A stretch of DNA of 64,000 nucleotides from Phragmites australis (taxonomy: Eukaryota > Streptophyta > Magnoliopsida > Poales > Poaceae): NCBI RefSeq assembly GCF_958298935.1, contig NC_084921.1:9186001-9250000 (forward strand), in the 5' to 3' direction. Every line of letters starts with the position of its first letter. The first letter of the stretch is position 1. Below are positions 1 through 9,945 of the stretch, one piece after another. The notes under the pieces are model-generated. The model saw nothing but the letters and a program-made list of their open reading frames with translations, was not told where the DNA came from and made no database searches. The position numbers and the translations under genes were made by a program.

Positions 1-519
1 GCCGGAAAAAAGGTATTTTTTTTGCTTAGTTTTTTTTTTCAAACCTAATAGTATAGCTACCAGTGGTAGTTTTGACATGGGTTAAAGGTTAGATCTAGCA
101 TTTAGGCGTATGTTAGAATATAGATCTAAGTTTAGAACTAGGGTTAGAATGTAGATCTAAGTTAGTTTAGCAATTAGATGTAGTCTGTAATCATACGGTA
201 GCAATTAGATGTAGTATTTAGATATATGTTTGCAATTAGATATAGAATTTAGATATAGTTTAGATAGAACTTAGCTAATAGATGTAGGATTTAGAGGTTT
301 TATATGTAGCTACATAGGGATCTTTTTTTGCAATATAGAGTAAATGTTGGACCATGTTTTTAATCAATGTTGCAATATGGTAGATATAAGTTTATATTTT
401 TTTTTCTCTGTCGAAATAATGGTAGGGTTTTATGTCGATGATTGACAGGTATATCAAATAAGTGACAGTTTAAGATTTTTTATGAGGACAGTGAAATATT
501 TTATGTTTCGAAAGGGTTA
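1..519. other. AT-rich non-coding stretch
   Basis: No credible gene is visible. Positions about 80-310 contain many degenerate copies of a short motif resembling TTAGATGTAG or TAGATCTAA, probably decayed simple-repeat or transposon sequence. There are several poly-T tracts. Confidence 0.5.
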
Positions 520-878
520 ATGCTGTTGGTTTTTGAGTCAATGGATAAGAATAGTTTTAGACATATACAGAAGAGTGTCGGACATTTGTACGACTGGTTG
601 ATGCGGAGTTTCAAAATAGACCCTGAGGTTCAAAAGATGATCATTAGCATTTTGGGCAATCGTATGAGAGATGGTGTGTACTGGAAGGTGTACCCACACA
701 GGAAAAATCAAATTTGGAGGAGGTTATTGTAGTATGTAGTGGAAAGATGTTGGCCACCTAAATTGCTTGTGCAATGGAAGGATAAGGAGCGAGTTGGGAA
801 GGTGCAGGGTGAGGGTATGAGGAGGAAGATGGTAATGAGGAAGAGTGTGATGAGGAGGAGGGTAATGTGAATGGCGTC
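520..878 (+). pseudogene. Unrecognised coding-like remnant upstream of the GRF relic
   Basis: A 70-codon open frame (520-732) is followed by a purine-rich stretch (about 770-870) that would encode Glu/Gly/Lys-rich protein with stops. I recognise no family. The 2.58-kb LTR pair inserts exactly at its end, and past that insertion the sequence runs into a GRF-zinc-finger relic. The two parts may therefore once have belonged to one transposon-derived gene; that is inference from position only. It could equally be chance open frame in an AT-rich region. Confidence 0.25.
874..878. repeat. Left 5-bp direct repeat (GCGTC) flanking the inverted LTR pair
   Basis: GCGTC lies immediately before the TGTCGG start of the left LTR. 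The same five bases follow the right LTR at 3456-3460, as expected of a target-site duplication made by one integration event. Confidence 0.7.
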
Positions 879-2138
879 TGTCGGTGATCTGGGAATCAAG
901 GGTTCCCGAGTCCCGAGACCAGGACAGCACGATGCCACGTGGCGCCATCTCCCCAAGGACCCGAGAAGAGCTAGTACCGGGAGGGGTGCTCGGGGCCATG
1001 AACAGTTGTCCTCCGAGTACCCGGAGTTCCCCGAGGACCCGAGAAGAGCCAGTACCGGGAGGGGTGCTCGGGGCCATGAACAGTTGGCCCCTGAGTACCC
1101 GGAGTTCCCCGAGGACCTGAGAAGAGCCAATACTGGGAGGGGTGCTCGTGGCCATGAACAGTTGGCCCTCGAATACCTGGAGTTCCCCGAGGACCCGAGA
1201 AGAGACAAATCCGGGAGAGGGTGCTCGGGGCCATGAACAGTTGGTCCCCGAGTACCCAAAGTTCCCCGAGGATCTGAGAAGCCCCTTGCCGGTGGACCCC
1301 ACGAGGGCTTCATGGTGAGGTGTCAATCGGTGGGAGACCCGATGCCGTATTTAAGAGGGAGCGTGGCCGGTCACATCCAACCACTCCCTCCCACGCCTGT
1401 TATACTGAGTACGTCAGTCCCTGCCACCTCCTGGCAGGAAGGCGTGGGGACATTTAATGCGATGGGTCCCATCGCATGTCACCCTGCGGGGCCTATAAAG
1501 GAAACGGCTTGAAGATATCATCGTCGGGCTCGAGGCGTATCGCCTGCCTCCCTGCCGTGTCAGATCTGCTCTGACCGAACGGGCATGCGGGGCTGTTCAG
1601 CGGCTGCCCGGTGGGCCCCCCTGCACCTGCTAAAGTTGGACGTAATGGGCGATGGGATCGGCTGAAGGGCGCATTTTCAACCCCTGTAACATCAAACTAT
1701 AGCCCCATAATGGTTCCTTTCCATTTATAGCATCCGGGGACCCGTGCCCCCGTTCTGGACACGCCGAGCCTCCCCCGGTAGGATAAAAGGGGGGAGCACT
1801 TCGTAGAAAGAAAAGCTCTTTGAGAGGTCAAAGTCAAGCCAAGCTGAGGTTCAACAAGCGAGAAGCAAGACCGAAGCTCAAGACTTAGACAAAAAACCTT
1901 GTAACACAGAGATCCAGAGAAAGGCATTCCAAGAGCATTAATAGCACATCAGACACACAGGAGTAGGGTATTACGCTCTGTGCGGCCCAAACCTATCTAA
2001 AATCCCCTGAGCATTTACTCTTACTAGCCGACGATCATCCGTCCCCCCTAGATTTCATATATTCGTATTAAATCCTCGTATGAGGTAGATCCAGAATCAG
2101 TCCCCCGACCGAATCTCAAAGGGGTCCCTCAGGATCCC
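879..2138 (+). repeat. LTR-A, Tat-like, plus orientation, 3' end truncated
   Basis: Begins TGTCGGTGAT. U3 carries four units of about 78 bp (about 960-1290). A TATA-like TATAAAG lies near 1496. A block near 1965-2000 (GGAGTAGGGT, TTACGC, TGCGGCCC) matches the equivalent R/U5 segment of the Tat LTR near 42301. The sequence ends at AGGATCCC (2138), where the inverted partner begins. Confidence 0.7.
960..1290 (+). repeat. Four tandem ~78-bp GC-rich palindromic units in LTR-A
   Basis: CCATGAACAG recurs near 996, 1074, 1152 and 1231, about 78 bp apart. Each unit holds an imperfect palindrome with arms like CTCGGGGCCA and TGGCCCCTGAG. The open frames crossing this array in several reading frames come from the repeat and are not genes. 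Confidence 0.8.
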
Positions 2139-3455
2139 TGTCGGAGGATGAACTCCACAAGCGGTGATCCGGAGGGACCCTCTTTGAGATTCGGCCGGGA
2201 GGATGATTCTGAATCTACCTTGTACGTGAAATGAATGAGAGTAAATGGATGCAGGTGGGATGGATGATCAGATGCTAGTTTAAATAAATACTCAGGGGAT
2301 TTTAGACAAGTTCAGACCGCACGGAGCGTAATACCCTACTCCTGTGTGTATGCTATAAATGCTCAGGGAATGCCTCTCTGAGGATCTCTTGTGTTACAAG
2401 GGTTTTTGTCTAAGTCTAGAGCTTCGTGCTTCTTGTTCTTCGTCAGCTTGTCTCGGTCCTGAAGAACTTGTCCTGCCTCTGTCGACCTCTGAGACCTCTC
2501 CTGCCGTCGGGATGCACCGCCTCCTTTTATACCGTCGGGGGGGGGGGGGGGGACTTGGCGTGCCCAGAAAGGAGGGTGCGAGTTCCGAGGCGCCATAAAT
2601 GGAAAGCAACCATCATGGGCTGCAGCTTGACGTTACCGGGGGGTTGAAAACGCGCCCCCGTCCGATCCTGTCGTCATCATCCCATTTTTCAACGGGTGCA
2701 GCGGGGAGGGCCCACCGGGCAGCCACCGAGCAACCCCGCGTGCCCGCCCGGTCAGAGCGAGCCTGACACAGCAGGGCGGCAGGCAATATGCCTCGAGCCC
2801 TGCGACGATATCCCGAGGCGCGCCGGATGACGCGCGATGGGACCCGCCGCATTAAATGTCCCCACGCCTCCATGCCAGTCGGTGGCAGGGACTGACAGTA
2901 GGCATGGGGGGAGTGGTTGGAAGTGACAGGCCACGCTCTCACTTAAATGCAGCATCGGGCCTCTCACCAATTGACACCTCACCGCTGAGTCCTTGTGGGG
3001 TCCACCGGTAAGGGGCTCCTCAAGTCCTTGAGGAACTCTGGGTGCTCGGGTACTACTGTTCATAGCCCCAAGCACTCTCTCCCGGATATGAATTTTCTTG
3101 GTCCTTGGGGAACTCGGGCCCTCAGGGACCACTATTTATGGCCCCGAGTGCCCTCTCTTGGAACTGTATTTGCTCGGGTCATCGGGGAACTTGGGTGCTC
3201 GGGGACCACTGTTCATGGCCCCGAGCGCTCTCTCCCGGAACTTGTACTTCTCGGGTCCTCGGGGAACTCGTGTCCTCGGGGACCACTGTTCATGGCCCCG
3301 AGCACCCTCTCCCGGAACTTGGTCTTCTCGGACCTCGGGGAGAAGTCCCCGAGGGAAGGCGCCACGTGGCACTCTGCTATCCTGGCCTCGGGACTCGGGG
3401 ACCCCCGGTTCCCATGTCATCGACAATCCCCGCTTGCGGTGTTCATCCACCGACA
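2139..3455 (-). repeat. LTR-B, Tat-like, minus orientation
   Basis: Read on the minus strand it begins TGTCGGTGG at 3455 and ends CCTCCGACA at 2139, so this copy seems complete. Repeats of about 77 bp carrying GTTCATGGCCCCGAG occupy about 3010-3350. It contains a 16-base G run (2537-2552) that may be miscounted in assembly. The same R/U5 block as in LTR-A (GGAGTAGGGTATTACGC, read on minus) lies near 2325-2345. Confidence 0.7.
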
Positions 3456-3460
3456 GCGTC
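3456..3460. repeat. Right 5-bp direct repeat (GCGTC) flanking the inverted LTR pair
   Basis: Follows the CCGACA end of the right LTR directly and equals 874-878. Confidence 0.7.
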
Positions 3461-3469
3461 CGATTCTTT

Positions 3470-4006
3470 CCTCAAGTAATTTACCAGATACTACATCTGT
3501 TGGGGTCGAAGTGCCTATGTGCTAGTGTGGAGACCTTTGTAGGGTGATAAAATCCTCTGAGTTCTTTGACACCTACAGAAGGAGATTCTTCATGTGCTGG
3601 AACTACGAGTGCGATCCACCTCAGGGAAGCACCAAATATTGACAACTGCCGCCAGGTAAACACTTCTAACCAAACTACTCCAAATACAACTTAGATTTAC
3701 CACTGAACATTTTAGTCTTTGTTGCAATCTCTGTCACTACTATATGACTTCTTACAGTGGCTGGATACTGAGCAGTCGCAAACAGATGTGTTCCTCCTAT
3801 ACACTCAGTATCGCACCACTTGGAGACGCTTCAATAAAATGGAAGCTAACGAGAAGAGGGAGGCTACGCGCAAACGCATTCAGGAGGAGCAGCAGAAGAT
3901 GAGAGAGGAGCATAACCACATGATAGCGGAGGCCCGTGAGGAGGAGAGGGAGAAAAAGTGCGAGAGGGCACGGCATGTGTGTGACAAGACCGGAAGGAAC
4001 GAGTAA
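3470..4006 (+). pseudogene. GRF-type zinc-finger protein relic (transposon-associated family)
   Basis: Two exon-like blocks are seen. The first (about 3480-3655) encodes a Cys-rich segment with TYRRRFFMCWNYECDPP, the RRF..C core of a GRF zinc finger. It carries an in-frame TAG within the first CxCG pair (about 3525) and a TGA near 3637. After a candidate intron (GTAAAC donor near 3656) a second block (about 3719-4006) continues with YDFLQWLD, equivalent to the FFQWLD end of GRF fingers, then a highly charged Glu/Arg coiled coil. Such short GRF proteins are abundant in grass genomes and often transposon-derived. The stop codons make this copy a probable pseudogene. Family assignment is from recognised motifs. 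Confidence 0.55.
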
Positions 4007-4540
4007 GAGAAAGTACCCATGTTGTACTCAGCAGACTAGATTTTGTTATCATGCTTACATTTCCCAAAACATGTTAGATTTAGAAACAGTATATGAATAT
4101 GTTAGAATGATCGTGTAACGTACATGCCACTGTATATGTCGCAACTTTGATTAAAATCAATATGTTCAATATTCCTTTTTTTGTGAATTTTGTGTATCCA
4201 AAATATATTAAAAACATCGAATGGCAATGGACATATCGACAACAAAAAATAGTTGCGCAAAGGCGACGCTTATTTTTCCACAAGCCAAAGCGACAGCAGT
4301 TTCAAACACTAATTCAGCAAGATGTCACCTAATACGTAATATACTAAAAAAATGTTCAAACCACCTAAAAAAGTATATATACCACTTGTATGATCTTATA
4401 TACCCACATGCTATATGTATATACCATTTATCACATGAGATACTCTTTATGTTATGATATATGTATGTGAGAGTACTATAAATATATATATTCCACACAC
4501 CTGTGGGTATGCAGGCCCAGTGCCATAGTATTTTTTTTTG
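4007..4540. other. AT-rich spacer without recognisable genes
   Basis: Low-complexity AT-rich DNA with short TATATA runs. Open frames here are short and have no recognised domains. Confidence 0.5.
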
Positions 4541-4720
4541 GAAGAAGTCCATATTGAACTATTGCTCGAATCTGTTTTCCCCCTCGAACCGTAAAACTAG
4601 ATATCCCACCTCCTTCAACTATTCAAACCAGTGCAATTTACCTCATTAACTGGTTTTGATGGTAATTTCTTCCTACGTGACGCTGATGTGGCAGTGGGAT
4701 CCACATATTAGATGACATCT
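4541..4720 (+). repeat. Left terminal inverted repeat of the Pack-MULE-like element
   Basis: Pairs with the reverse complement of about 5935-6147. The outer end is placed near GAAGAAGTCCATATT; the exact terminus is uncertain because of the adjoining poly-T tract. Confidence 0.6.
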
Positions 4721-4744
4721 CATCATCTTGTTCCTCCCTCTTCT

Positions 4745-5130
4745 CTATCCCCATCTTCTGCCTATGTGTGTGGCCACGCGCCCGCGACAATGTTGCCCTA
4801 TGAGCGTGTGGTGCATGCTGGCTATCTTAGAGCGATCACACCCTGGGGACAGGAGCTCGGTCTGAGAGGTGACGCCGAGGTTGCTGGAGCCGAATGAGCA
4901 GAAGGATGACGATAAGGAGGAGGAGGTTGCTTCGTCGCCGGAGTAGGACTTGACACAGCTGGGGATGTAGTCACTGAGCATGTTCACAACATCGCGGTAG
5001 CGCTGAAGCGCGAGGAGCGTGTACGCCCAGAGCTCTAGCGTCGCCTCCACCTGTGGTGACATGTCCAGCACCGTGATGGCTAGCACGAGCGCCTTCGTCG
5101 TCGCATCATCCCCTCCCTCCACATCATCAC
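4745..5130 (-). pseudogene. Captured fragment of a plant TPR-repeat gene
   Basis: On the minus strand an open frame of about 130 codons encodes a TPR-like helix pair (ALVLAITVLDMSPQVEATLE, then LWAYTLLALQRYRDVVNML), followed by SDYIPSCVKS, a Ser-rich linker and TELLSPG. I recognise this order from a family of plant TPR proteins whose helices are followed by a DYIPS.. segment, Ser tract and LLSPG. Only one internal part of such a gene is present, without normal start or finish, inside the inverted repeats. It is therefore most likely a captured fragment. Whether it is transcribed cannot be judged. Confidence 0.5.
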
Positions 5131-5934
5131 TCCCGACCACGCGTCCGACCACAACTGCCAACCACTGTGCTCATGGGCGGGTGAGAGGGCGTCGGGCGGG
5201 AGTGGCTGGAGATAGAAGAAGATGATGGACGTCCGGCGATGCTCGAGCTCAGTCGGGCAAACCATGGTGACTCGGGCTTCGATATTTTACACACAGAGAA
5301 AGAGGAGGGAGAGAGGAAGGAGATGAGCAGCTCTGATTGGGCTATAAGGCTCGAGAACATGGTGAGTGGCGGCGCCATGGGTGTTCGGCTGTCAAAGAGG
5401 GGAGAAAAGACCGGGGCATCTTGGGTCAATTAAGCTTGGCTGAAGCAGTTAAAGGCTAGGGTGACACTGGTCCCGTGCTTGGATTAGGTTCAGAGGCTAC
5501 CCATTGGTCTGGTGATGGAGCTTTGTGGCCGGAATAGAGGCGACACGGTGGCAGTGCATCTTGATGCACGAGGACTTGAATTAGGGACTCGACTGGCTAG
5601 CAGTGACGCCCTAGATGGTGTAGATGGAGGGGATTGGAGCAAGGTCTTACCGTTGGCGAGAAATTGGAGAAGGCGACAGAGGCAGCTTAGATTGGGCATT
5701 TCGGCCTCGGCGTGAATCGAGGTCGGGGGAGTGGCAAAATGGAACCAGAGGAGTGCGGCGGTCATGGTGGTGTGCTCGAATCAAGCAATAGAGCTTCAAG
5801 GAGTGATGATGGCTGTTACCGAAGCTCAGGAAGAAAGGGGGAGTGACGGCAGAGGGAGCGAGGGCTGGCATGTGGTTGGAAGCAAGGGCGCGTGGTCGTG
5901 AGGGTGGTCCGGAGCGTGCCATCTAACTGGAATA
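5131..5934. other. Interior of the Pack-MULE-like element, no recognised gene
   Basis: Moderately GC-rich, with several overlapping short open frames on both strands. None has a family I recognise. Parts may derive from further host genes. Confidence 0.4.
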
Positions 5935-6147
5935 TCTACACGTATAAGAACTCATGCTACGTGTCATCTGACATGCGGGTTCCACCGCCACATTAGCGCC
6001 CCGTAAGACGAAATCATTATCAAAATCAGTTAAGGAGATATATTACACCAGTTTGAATAGTTAGAGAAGGTGCGATATATGATTTTACATTCGAGGAGGA
6101 AAAACAGATTCGAGTAATAATTGAGCGAGATAATATGAACTTTTTTT
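5935..6147 (-). repeat. Right terminal inverted repeat of the Pack-MULE-like element
   Basis: Reverse complement of the left repeat with an extra interruption near 6120-6135. It ends in a poly-T region about 300 bp before the start codon of the downstream lysine-rich gene. Confidence 0.6.
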
Positions 6148-6282
6148 TCTTTATCTTTTTTTCCCCATTAGTGGCGACCCATAGGCCAGGCCTGTATCGG
6201 CCCATCAGGTCACAAGCCACGGAACCCAACAAGCTCGGCCTTCTTCTCATCACCTCGTTGATCTCCCCGCCGCCATCTCCGA

Positions 6283-6403
6283 TAGGGTTTTCCGCACCGA
6301 GCTGGCGCCGCCTCCCGCTGATCAGTGGAGCGGGGCGTGAGCAGAGGAGAGAGGCGGCCCGCCCCTTGGCCTTCTCCTCCCCGTCCTAAAACCGTAACCC
6401 TAA
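6283..6403 (+). promoter_or_regulatory. Telo-box-like motifs upstream of the lysine-rich gene
   Basis: TAGGGTTTT (6283-6291) and AACCCTAA (6396-6403) lie within 165 bp of the start codon. AAACCCTAA-type telo-boxes are common near starts of plant ribosomal and nucleolar genes, which fits the predicted nucleolar product. Function is inferred from motif and position. Confidence 0.4.
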
Positions 6404-6445
6404 CTCCACCCACGAAGCTCAGCTCTCTGGCCGGCGGCGGGGGCG

Positions 6446-7288
6446 ATGAGGGCGATAACCGGCGCCGTCGTCTCCTCCAAGCCCTGCTCCCTTGCCAAGG
6501 CCGCCCGCATCCTTGCCCTCTTCGCCGACTCTGCCGCCTCCCACCTACCCTCCTCCGACTGCGCCACCTACCTCCGCACGGCCGCCGACGCCACCACCCA
6601 CCACCACCTCTTCCGCCGCGACCTCCGCTCCAGTTACCAGCATGGCGCCAACAACCTCGATGCCCACGACTACGAGGTCCTGGAGAGCGAGAGAAAGAAC
6701 CAAGACGGGGGGAGGAATAGGGACACGGCGGTTCCCGCTGGTGGTACCCACGATTCCGCCGCGGAAACGGAACTAGAGATTGCTTCCGGTGAGAAGAAGA
6801 TCAAGAAGAGGAAGAAGAGGAAGAAGAAAGAGGATCCTCACGAGGATATACCTGTTCCTGGCGTCGCCTCGCACAGTACCGCATCACATTGGAATAAGGA
6901 AATCGTCAGCGATGTGAAGCAGGAGGCTGGTTTAGTGGCGGAAGAAGAATTGGGGAGTGAAAAGAAGAAGGGTAAGAAGAAAAAGGAGAAGGATCATGTA
7001 AAACTGGAAGAGGACGTGGTGGATGTGAAGGAGGCGAAGGGACAAATAGTAAATAATGGTGCGGCGGAACAAGGAATCGCCGTTGGGGAGAAGAAAAGGA
7101 AGAAAAAGAGGTATGCAGAAGAGGAAGGGGACACAAAAGATGTGAAGGAGAAGAATGAAAAAATGGTCACTGATGGTGATCTGGACAATGATAAGAAGAG
7201 GAAAAAGAAGAGGGGGAGGGGTGACCATGATGATAATGGTCAAGAGCAAGCAGAGCATACAAAGAAGAAGCAAAGGAAGCAATCCTGA
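6446..7288 (+). CDS. Lysine-rich, probably nucleolar protein (280 aa)
   Basis: A single open frame of 280 codons starts at an ATG in a GC-rich context, as is usual for grass genes. Residues about 1-65 are a conserved-looking Ala/Ser-rich segment containing SLAKAARILALFADS and HHLFRRDLR. The rest is an acidic/basic tail with at least four clusters such as KKIKKRKKRKKK, KKKGKKKK, KKRKKKR and KKRKKKRGR, each a plausible nuclear or nucleolar localisation signal. There are no membrane segments and no catalytic motif. I recognise the type (plant KKxK-repeat nucleolar proteins) but cannot name an orthologue. Telo-box-like motifs upstream support a ribosome-biogenesis-type role; that is inference. 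The Pack-MULE-like element ends about 300 bp upstream and could have altered the promoter. Confidence 0.75.
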   Translation: MRAITGAVVSSKPCSLAKAARILALFADSAASHLPSSDCATYLRTAADATTHHHLFRRDLRSSYQHGANNLDAHDYEVLESERKNQDGGRNRDTAVPAGGTHDSAAETELEIASGEKKIKKRKKRKKKEDPHEDIPVPGVASHSTASHWNKEIVSDVKQEAGLVAEEELGSEKKKGKKKKEKDHVKLEEDVVDVKEAKGQIVNNGAAEQGIAVGEKKRKKKRYAEEEGDTKDVKEKNEKMVTDGDLDNDKKRKKKRGRGDHDDNGQEQAEHTKKKQRKQS

Positions 7289-8654
7289 GATTAGGTTTAG
7301 GAGAATCCTTACCGATTGCCTGATTGGAGATTTATGGGATTTTGTGCGCGGTGAGGTTGTTCTTGAAAGCTGTATTTTAGGCTTCATTTGTTAGCAAGGT
7401 TGGGTTCTTTTGATCACTCTGCTAGACTTCACAGTTTTGTTCTGTAACGACCAATTCATATGCTATGGCCATGCTATTCTAGCAATGAAATTTCAATTTT
7501 TATGTTACCTGAAATGTTCTCAGTTACAGATTATTATGGGTTACTGTTGTGGATTGTATCTAAAGAAAACATTTTACAATAGTTGTAGACGAAATTTAAC
7601 AGGCTTATGAGAATTTGACGGTCCATTGTTATTGATCGAGTGGCTCAAGTTTATAGTTGGATCCGCTAAAATTAAGGAGCTAATTGATGCCAGATTACCT
7701 GAAGAAAAACACTCTATCAGATTACCTGGATTCAATGATCATTGTTCTGCCAGTTTCTGATGCCTACTCAATTTTCTGTGATATTTTTCTTTGTTATCTT
7801 TCTGTCCTAATTTTTCATTATTAGGGCCGGAGGTCTTGCTTCAGGGTATTCAAGCCCTATATGACCTGTGATATTCGAAAAAGATTGCACTACATCCTGC
7901 ATGTGTAGGCAGGTTTGAGACGGTTTTGGCTGACTCAATGGGTTTGTAAAAATCTGGCTTCAAAAACAAAAGTTGGGTGATTACCCAATGTGTAGGCATG
8001 TATTCGCTACTTGCAAATATTTTTTGTGATTATTCTACTATGTTTTCTTTTTCTTGTGTTCTGTGACAAATTGTATCTCATATTTGTTTGATGCTTACTA
8101 TGTGATTCTTTACATGCACCGCTTAATGCTTGGATTCTTGAGCGAATATCGGTGTATATGTTTGACATTATTGACCTGTTAATGATTTGGGGGTTCTGCA
8201 GGTGGCAAGTAGCATGCGAAGGCGTTGATTTGCGAGCTGCCATGTATGGATAAACATTGGGGAGGAGCTCTCTTGCGTGGTAAGGGGTTTTGTTTGGCTG
8301 GCAGCATTGGGATTGCACAGATTTTAAGCATCAAATATATTTTTTTGGTAAGGGATAAATTAGCATGCGGTTGCTAGATTTTTGCTATCCTTTAGTAGCT
8401 AGGAGATTGTATGAAATGCTCTTTTTTTACATAAGCATTTGACTGTGAGCGACCATCTTATATAGTCATCTTAGGAGTAGTCTTGATGCATTCTCAGGTG
8501 ACAAACTATGCTGTGGGTAGCCGGCGCCCGGCGCCACATACGGCCATCTGACCCTGCGAGACGGGGATGGACGCTGGTTGGGCATCATCGACGGCGGCGA
8601 CGACAGCTCCTCCTACTCCGATGCCTCCGTGTTCGTGTCGTGGCGGCTGACGGT
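7289..8654. other. 3' UTR of the lysine-rich gene and intergenic DNA
   Basis: No coding features are recognised. An intron-like acceptor (TTCTGCAG near 8201) suggests the 3' UTR may be spliced or that another transcript crosses here. The remainder is AT-rich. Confidence 0.4.
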
Positions 8655-8871
8655 TCACCAGCGTCGTGATCATGGCTAAGCAGTAAGGACCATGATGCCT
8701 TCTGCCTCTGGTCGTCGGTGCTGACAGAGTGCTTGATGGTATCTGTGACTCGACAGGGCCGGGGCGGCGGCGGCAGCTGGCAGAAGGGTATCGGCTAGGG
8801 ATGTACCTCTCGCCGTGGACCGTCGTGTACAATGTGCATTACATGGGCCAGACGACGGAACTGCTCACCAG
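8655..8871 (+). pseudogene. Alpha-L-fucosidase (GH29-like) exon relic
   Basis: Three reading-frame segments in succession match parts of plant alpha-L-fucosidase 1-type proteins: FTSVVIMAK, then HDAFCLWSSVLTE, then GYRLGMYLSPW and VHYMGQTTELLTR. In intact proteins these form AKHHDGFCLWPS..., GLYLSPWD and Y..Q..ELLTRYG, lining the glycosidase active site. Here a TAA and at least two frame changes separate them, and the first His of the HHD motif is lost. The last segment ends in a good splice donor (CACCAG/GTATGC at 8871/8872), so this derives from a genomic exon rather than a processed copy. Non-functional. The identification rests on motif order and spacing. Confidence 0.55.
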
Positions 8872-9945
8872 GTATGCTAATTAGTTCATTGTTGGGTTCG
8901 AATTGAAGGACCGTTGTATTGGTCATTTAGTGGTTCTTGCGGGTGAAGTGCCCAGTTAGGGTGCAGGTGGTGTAAAGGTTCGACTTGATGCGGTTATGAG
9001 TGGAAACAAAAAATGTAGCCTTTTGCTTGTTCGGTTGCAAAAATTGTAGTAGTTTCCTTGCTTGATGAGTTCTTCAATCTGGGAGTCACCACTCATTAGT
9101 GGTTAATTATGGTGCCACATGCTAAGAAAATACTTCATTTTTGTTTGTTTCGTTGGCTAAAGTCGTTGTGCTTTACCATTTGATACGTGATATTTAGTTT
9201 TTTTTTTCGCTTGAAATTCAGGACTGATCGCAGCCGGTCGATTGGCGTTTGAATAGCACAACTGAATAGCACTGAAGCTAGCTATCCGATTAAGAATTCG
9301 CTGCAGACGGGCATTGGTTAAAGAAGGCCACGTGCACAGTTGAAGAAACTCGAACCCCGTTGCAATTGGATCAGCAAACCAAGACGTGTAATCTAGTCCA
9401 GATTTGCCTTGCATATGGGGTGTGTTAATCCAGATTTGGACCGCTAATCTTCAGGCCTCTGGGAAACCAGATATAAGTATGAACTAAACGACACCCTTGT
9501 TTCCAACGATTGTCCCAGAGCAAATAGGCTCAAGTTAGGCTCACATGAGAAAAAATTTTGATGTTCGATATTCAAATGACAGGTAAGATAGTTCGTTTTC
9601 AGGAGATGAAAACATTTTGCGTTGAAAGTTTGCCCTTCTCCTGTTTGATACACAAACAATCGCCTACTGCTGCTCTACGTCCCAACAAAACAACTAGGCG
9701 AGTGCTGGTACTAAGAGCTTGAGATATGGTGTAACTAAACCAAATCATTGATCAGAGAAGTGAATCCCGCCATACGAATGGAACAGAGCAACCTAAGCAC
9801 AATATCAAATTAAATCGTGAACCCCAGGCAGAAACAGAAGTGAATATCCTTCTAACTCTAGATATGAGTGAAGTGTTACACTTGGTATTTAGCACATCAA
9901 GTATCATCCACTGTATCTCATTCCACTACCGGCGCAGGTCCGGAA
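8872..9945. other. Intergenic DNA and probable RER1 3' UTR
   Basis: No convincing coding sequence. The part next to 9945 should include the RER1 3' UTR (transcribed leftwards). Confidence 0.4.

Larger units (their letters stand above)
879..3455. mobile_element. Composite of two LTRs in tail-to-tail inverted orientation
   Basis: The block starts TGTCGGTG and ends CACCGACA, so both outer ends are the U3 end of an LTR. The left LTR reads on the plus strand (879-2138) and the right on the minus strand (3455-2139). They meet at their 3' ends with no internal retrotransposon sequence between them. GCGTC flanks the whole block on both sides. The LTRs are related but clearly diverged by eye, and the left one appears to lack its last 25 bases or so. 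Both resemble the LTR of the Tat element at 40796-55655: same ends, GC-rich tandem palindromes, and an ATTTAATG..GGGTCCC block. Origin is inferred: integration of an aberrant palindromic cDNA, or nesting of one solo LTR in another followed by loss of the outer end. Confidence 0.75.
4541..6147. mobile_element. Pack-MULE-like DNA transposon with long terminal inverted repeats
   Basis: Sequence near 4541-4720 recurs, inverted, near 5935-6147. Shared stretches include TCGAATCTGTTTT, AACTATTCAAAC, TTAACTG.TTTTGAT and TCAGATGACA-like blocks, spread over about 165-200 bp with moderate divergence. Long inverted repeats enclosing GC-richer genic sequence and no transposase are the hallmark of Pack-MULEs in grasses. 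The interior carries a TPR-gene fragment on the minus strand. Poly-T tracts at both ends prevent a confident 8-9 bp target duplication. Superfamily assignment is inferred from structure; another TIR superfamily is possible. Confidence 0.6.

Noticed and set aside
2537..2552. 16-base poly-G run, and a 13-base run at 35040-35052, as possible G-quadruplex elements
   Set aside because: Single homopolymers are prone to length error, and neither lies in an interpretable regulatory position.
4530..6160. A specific 9-bp target duplication for the Pack-MULE-like element
   Set aside because: Both ends abut poly-T tracts, so any apparent match would be uninformative.
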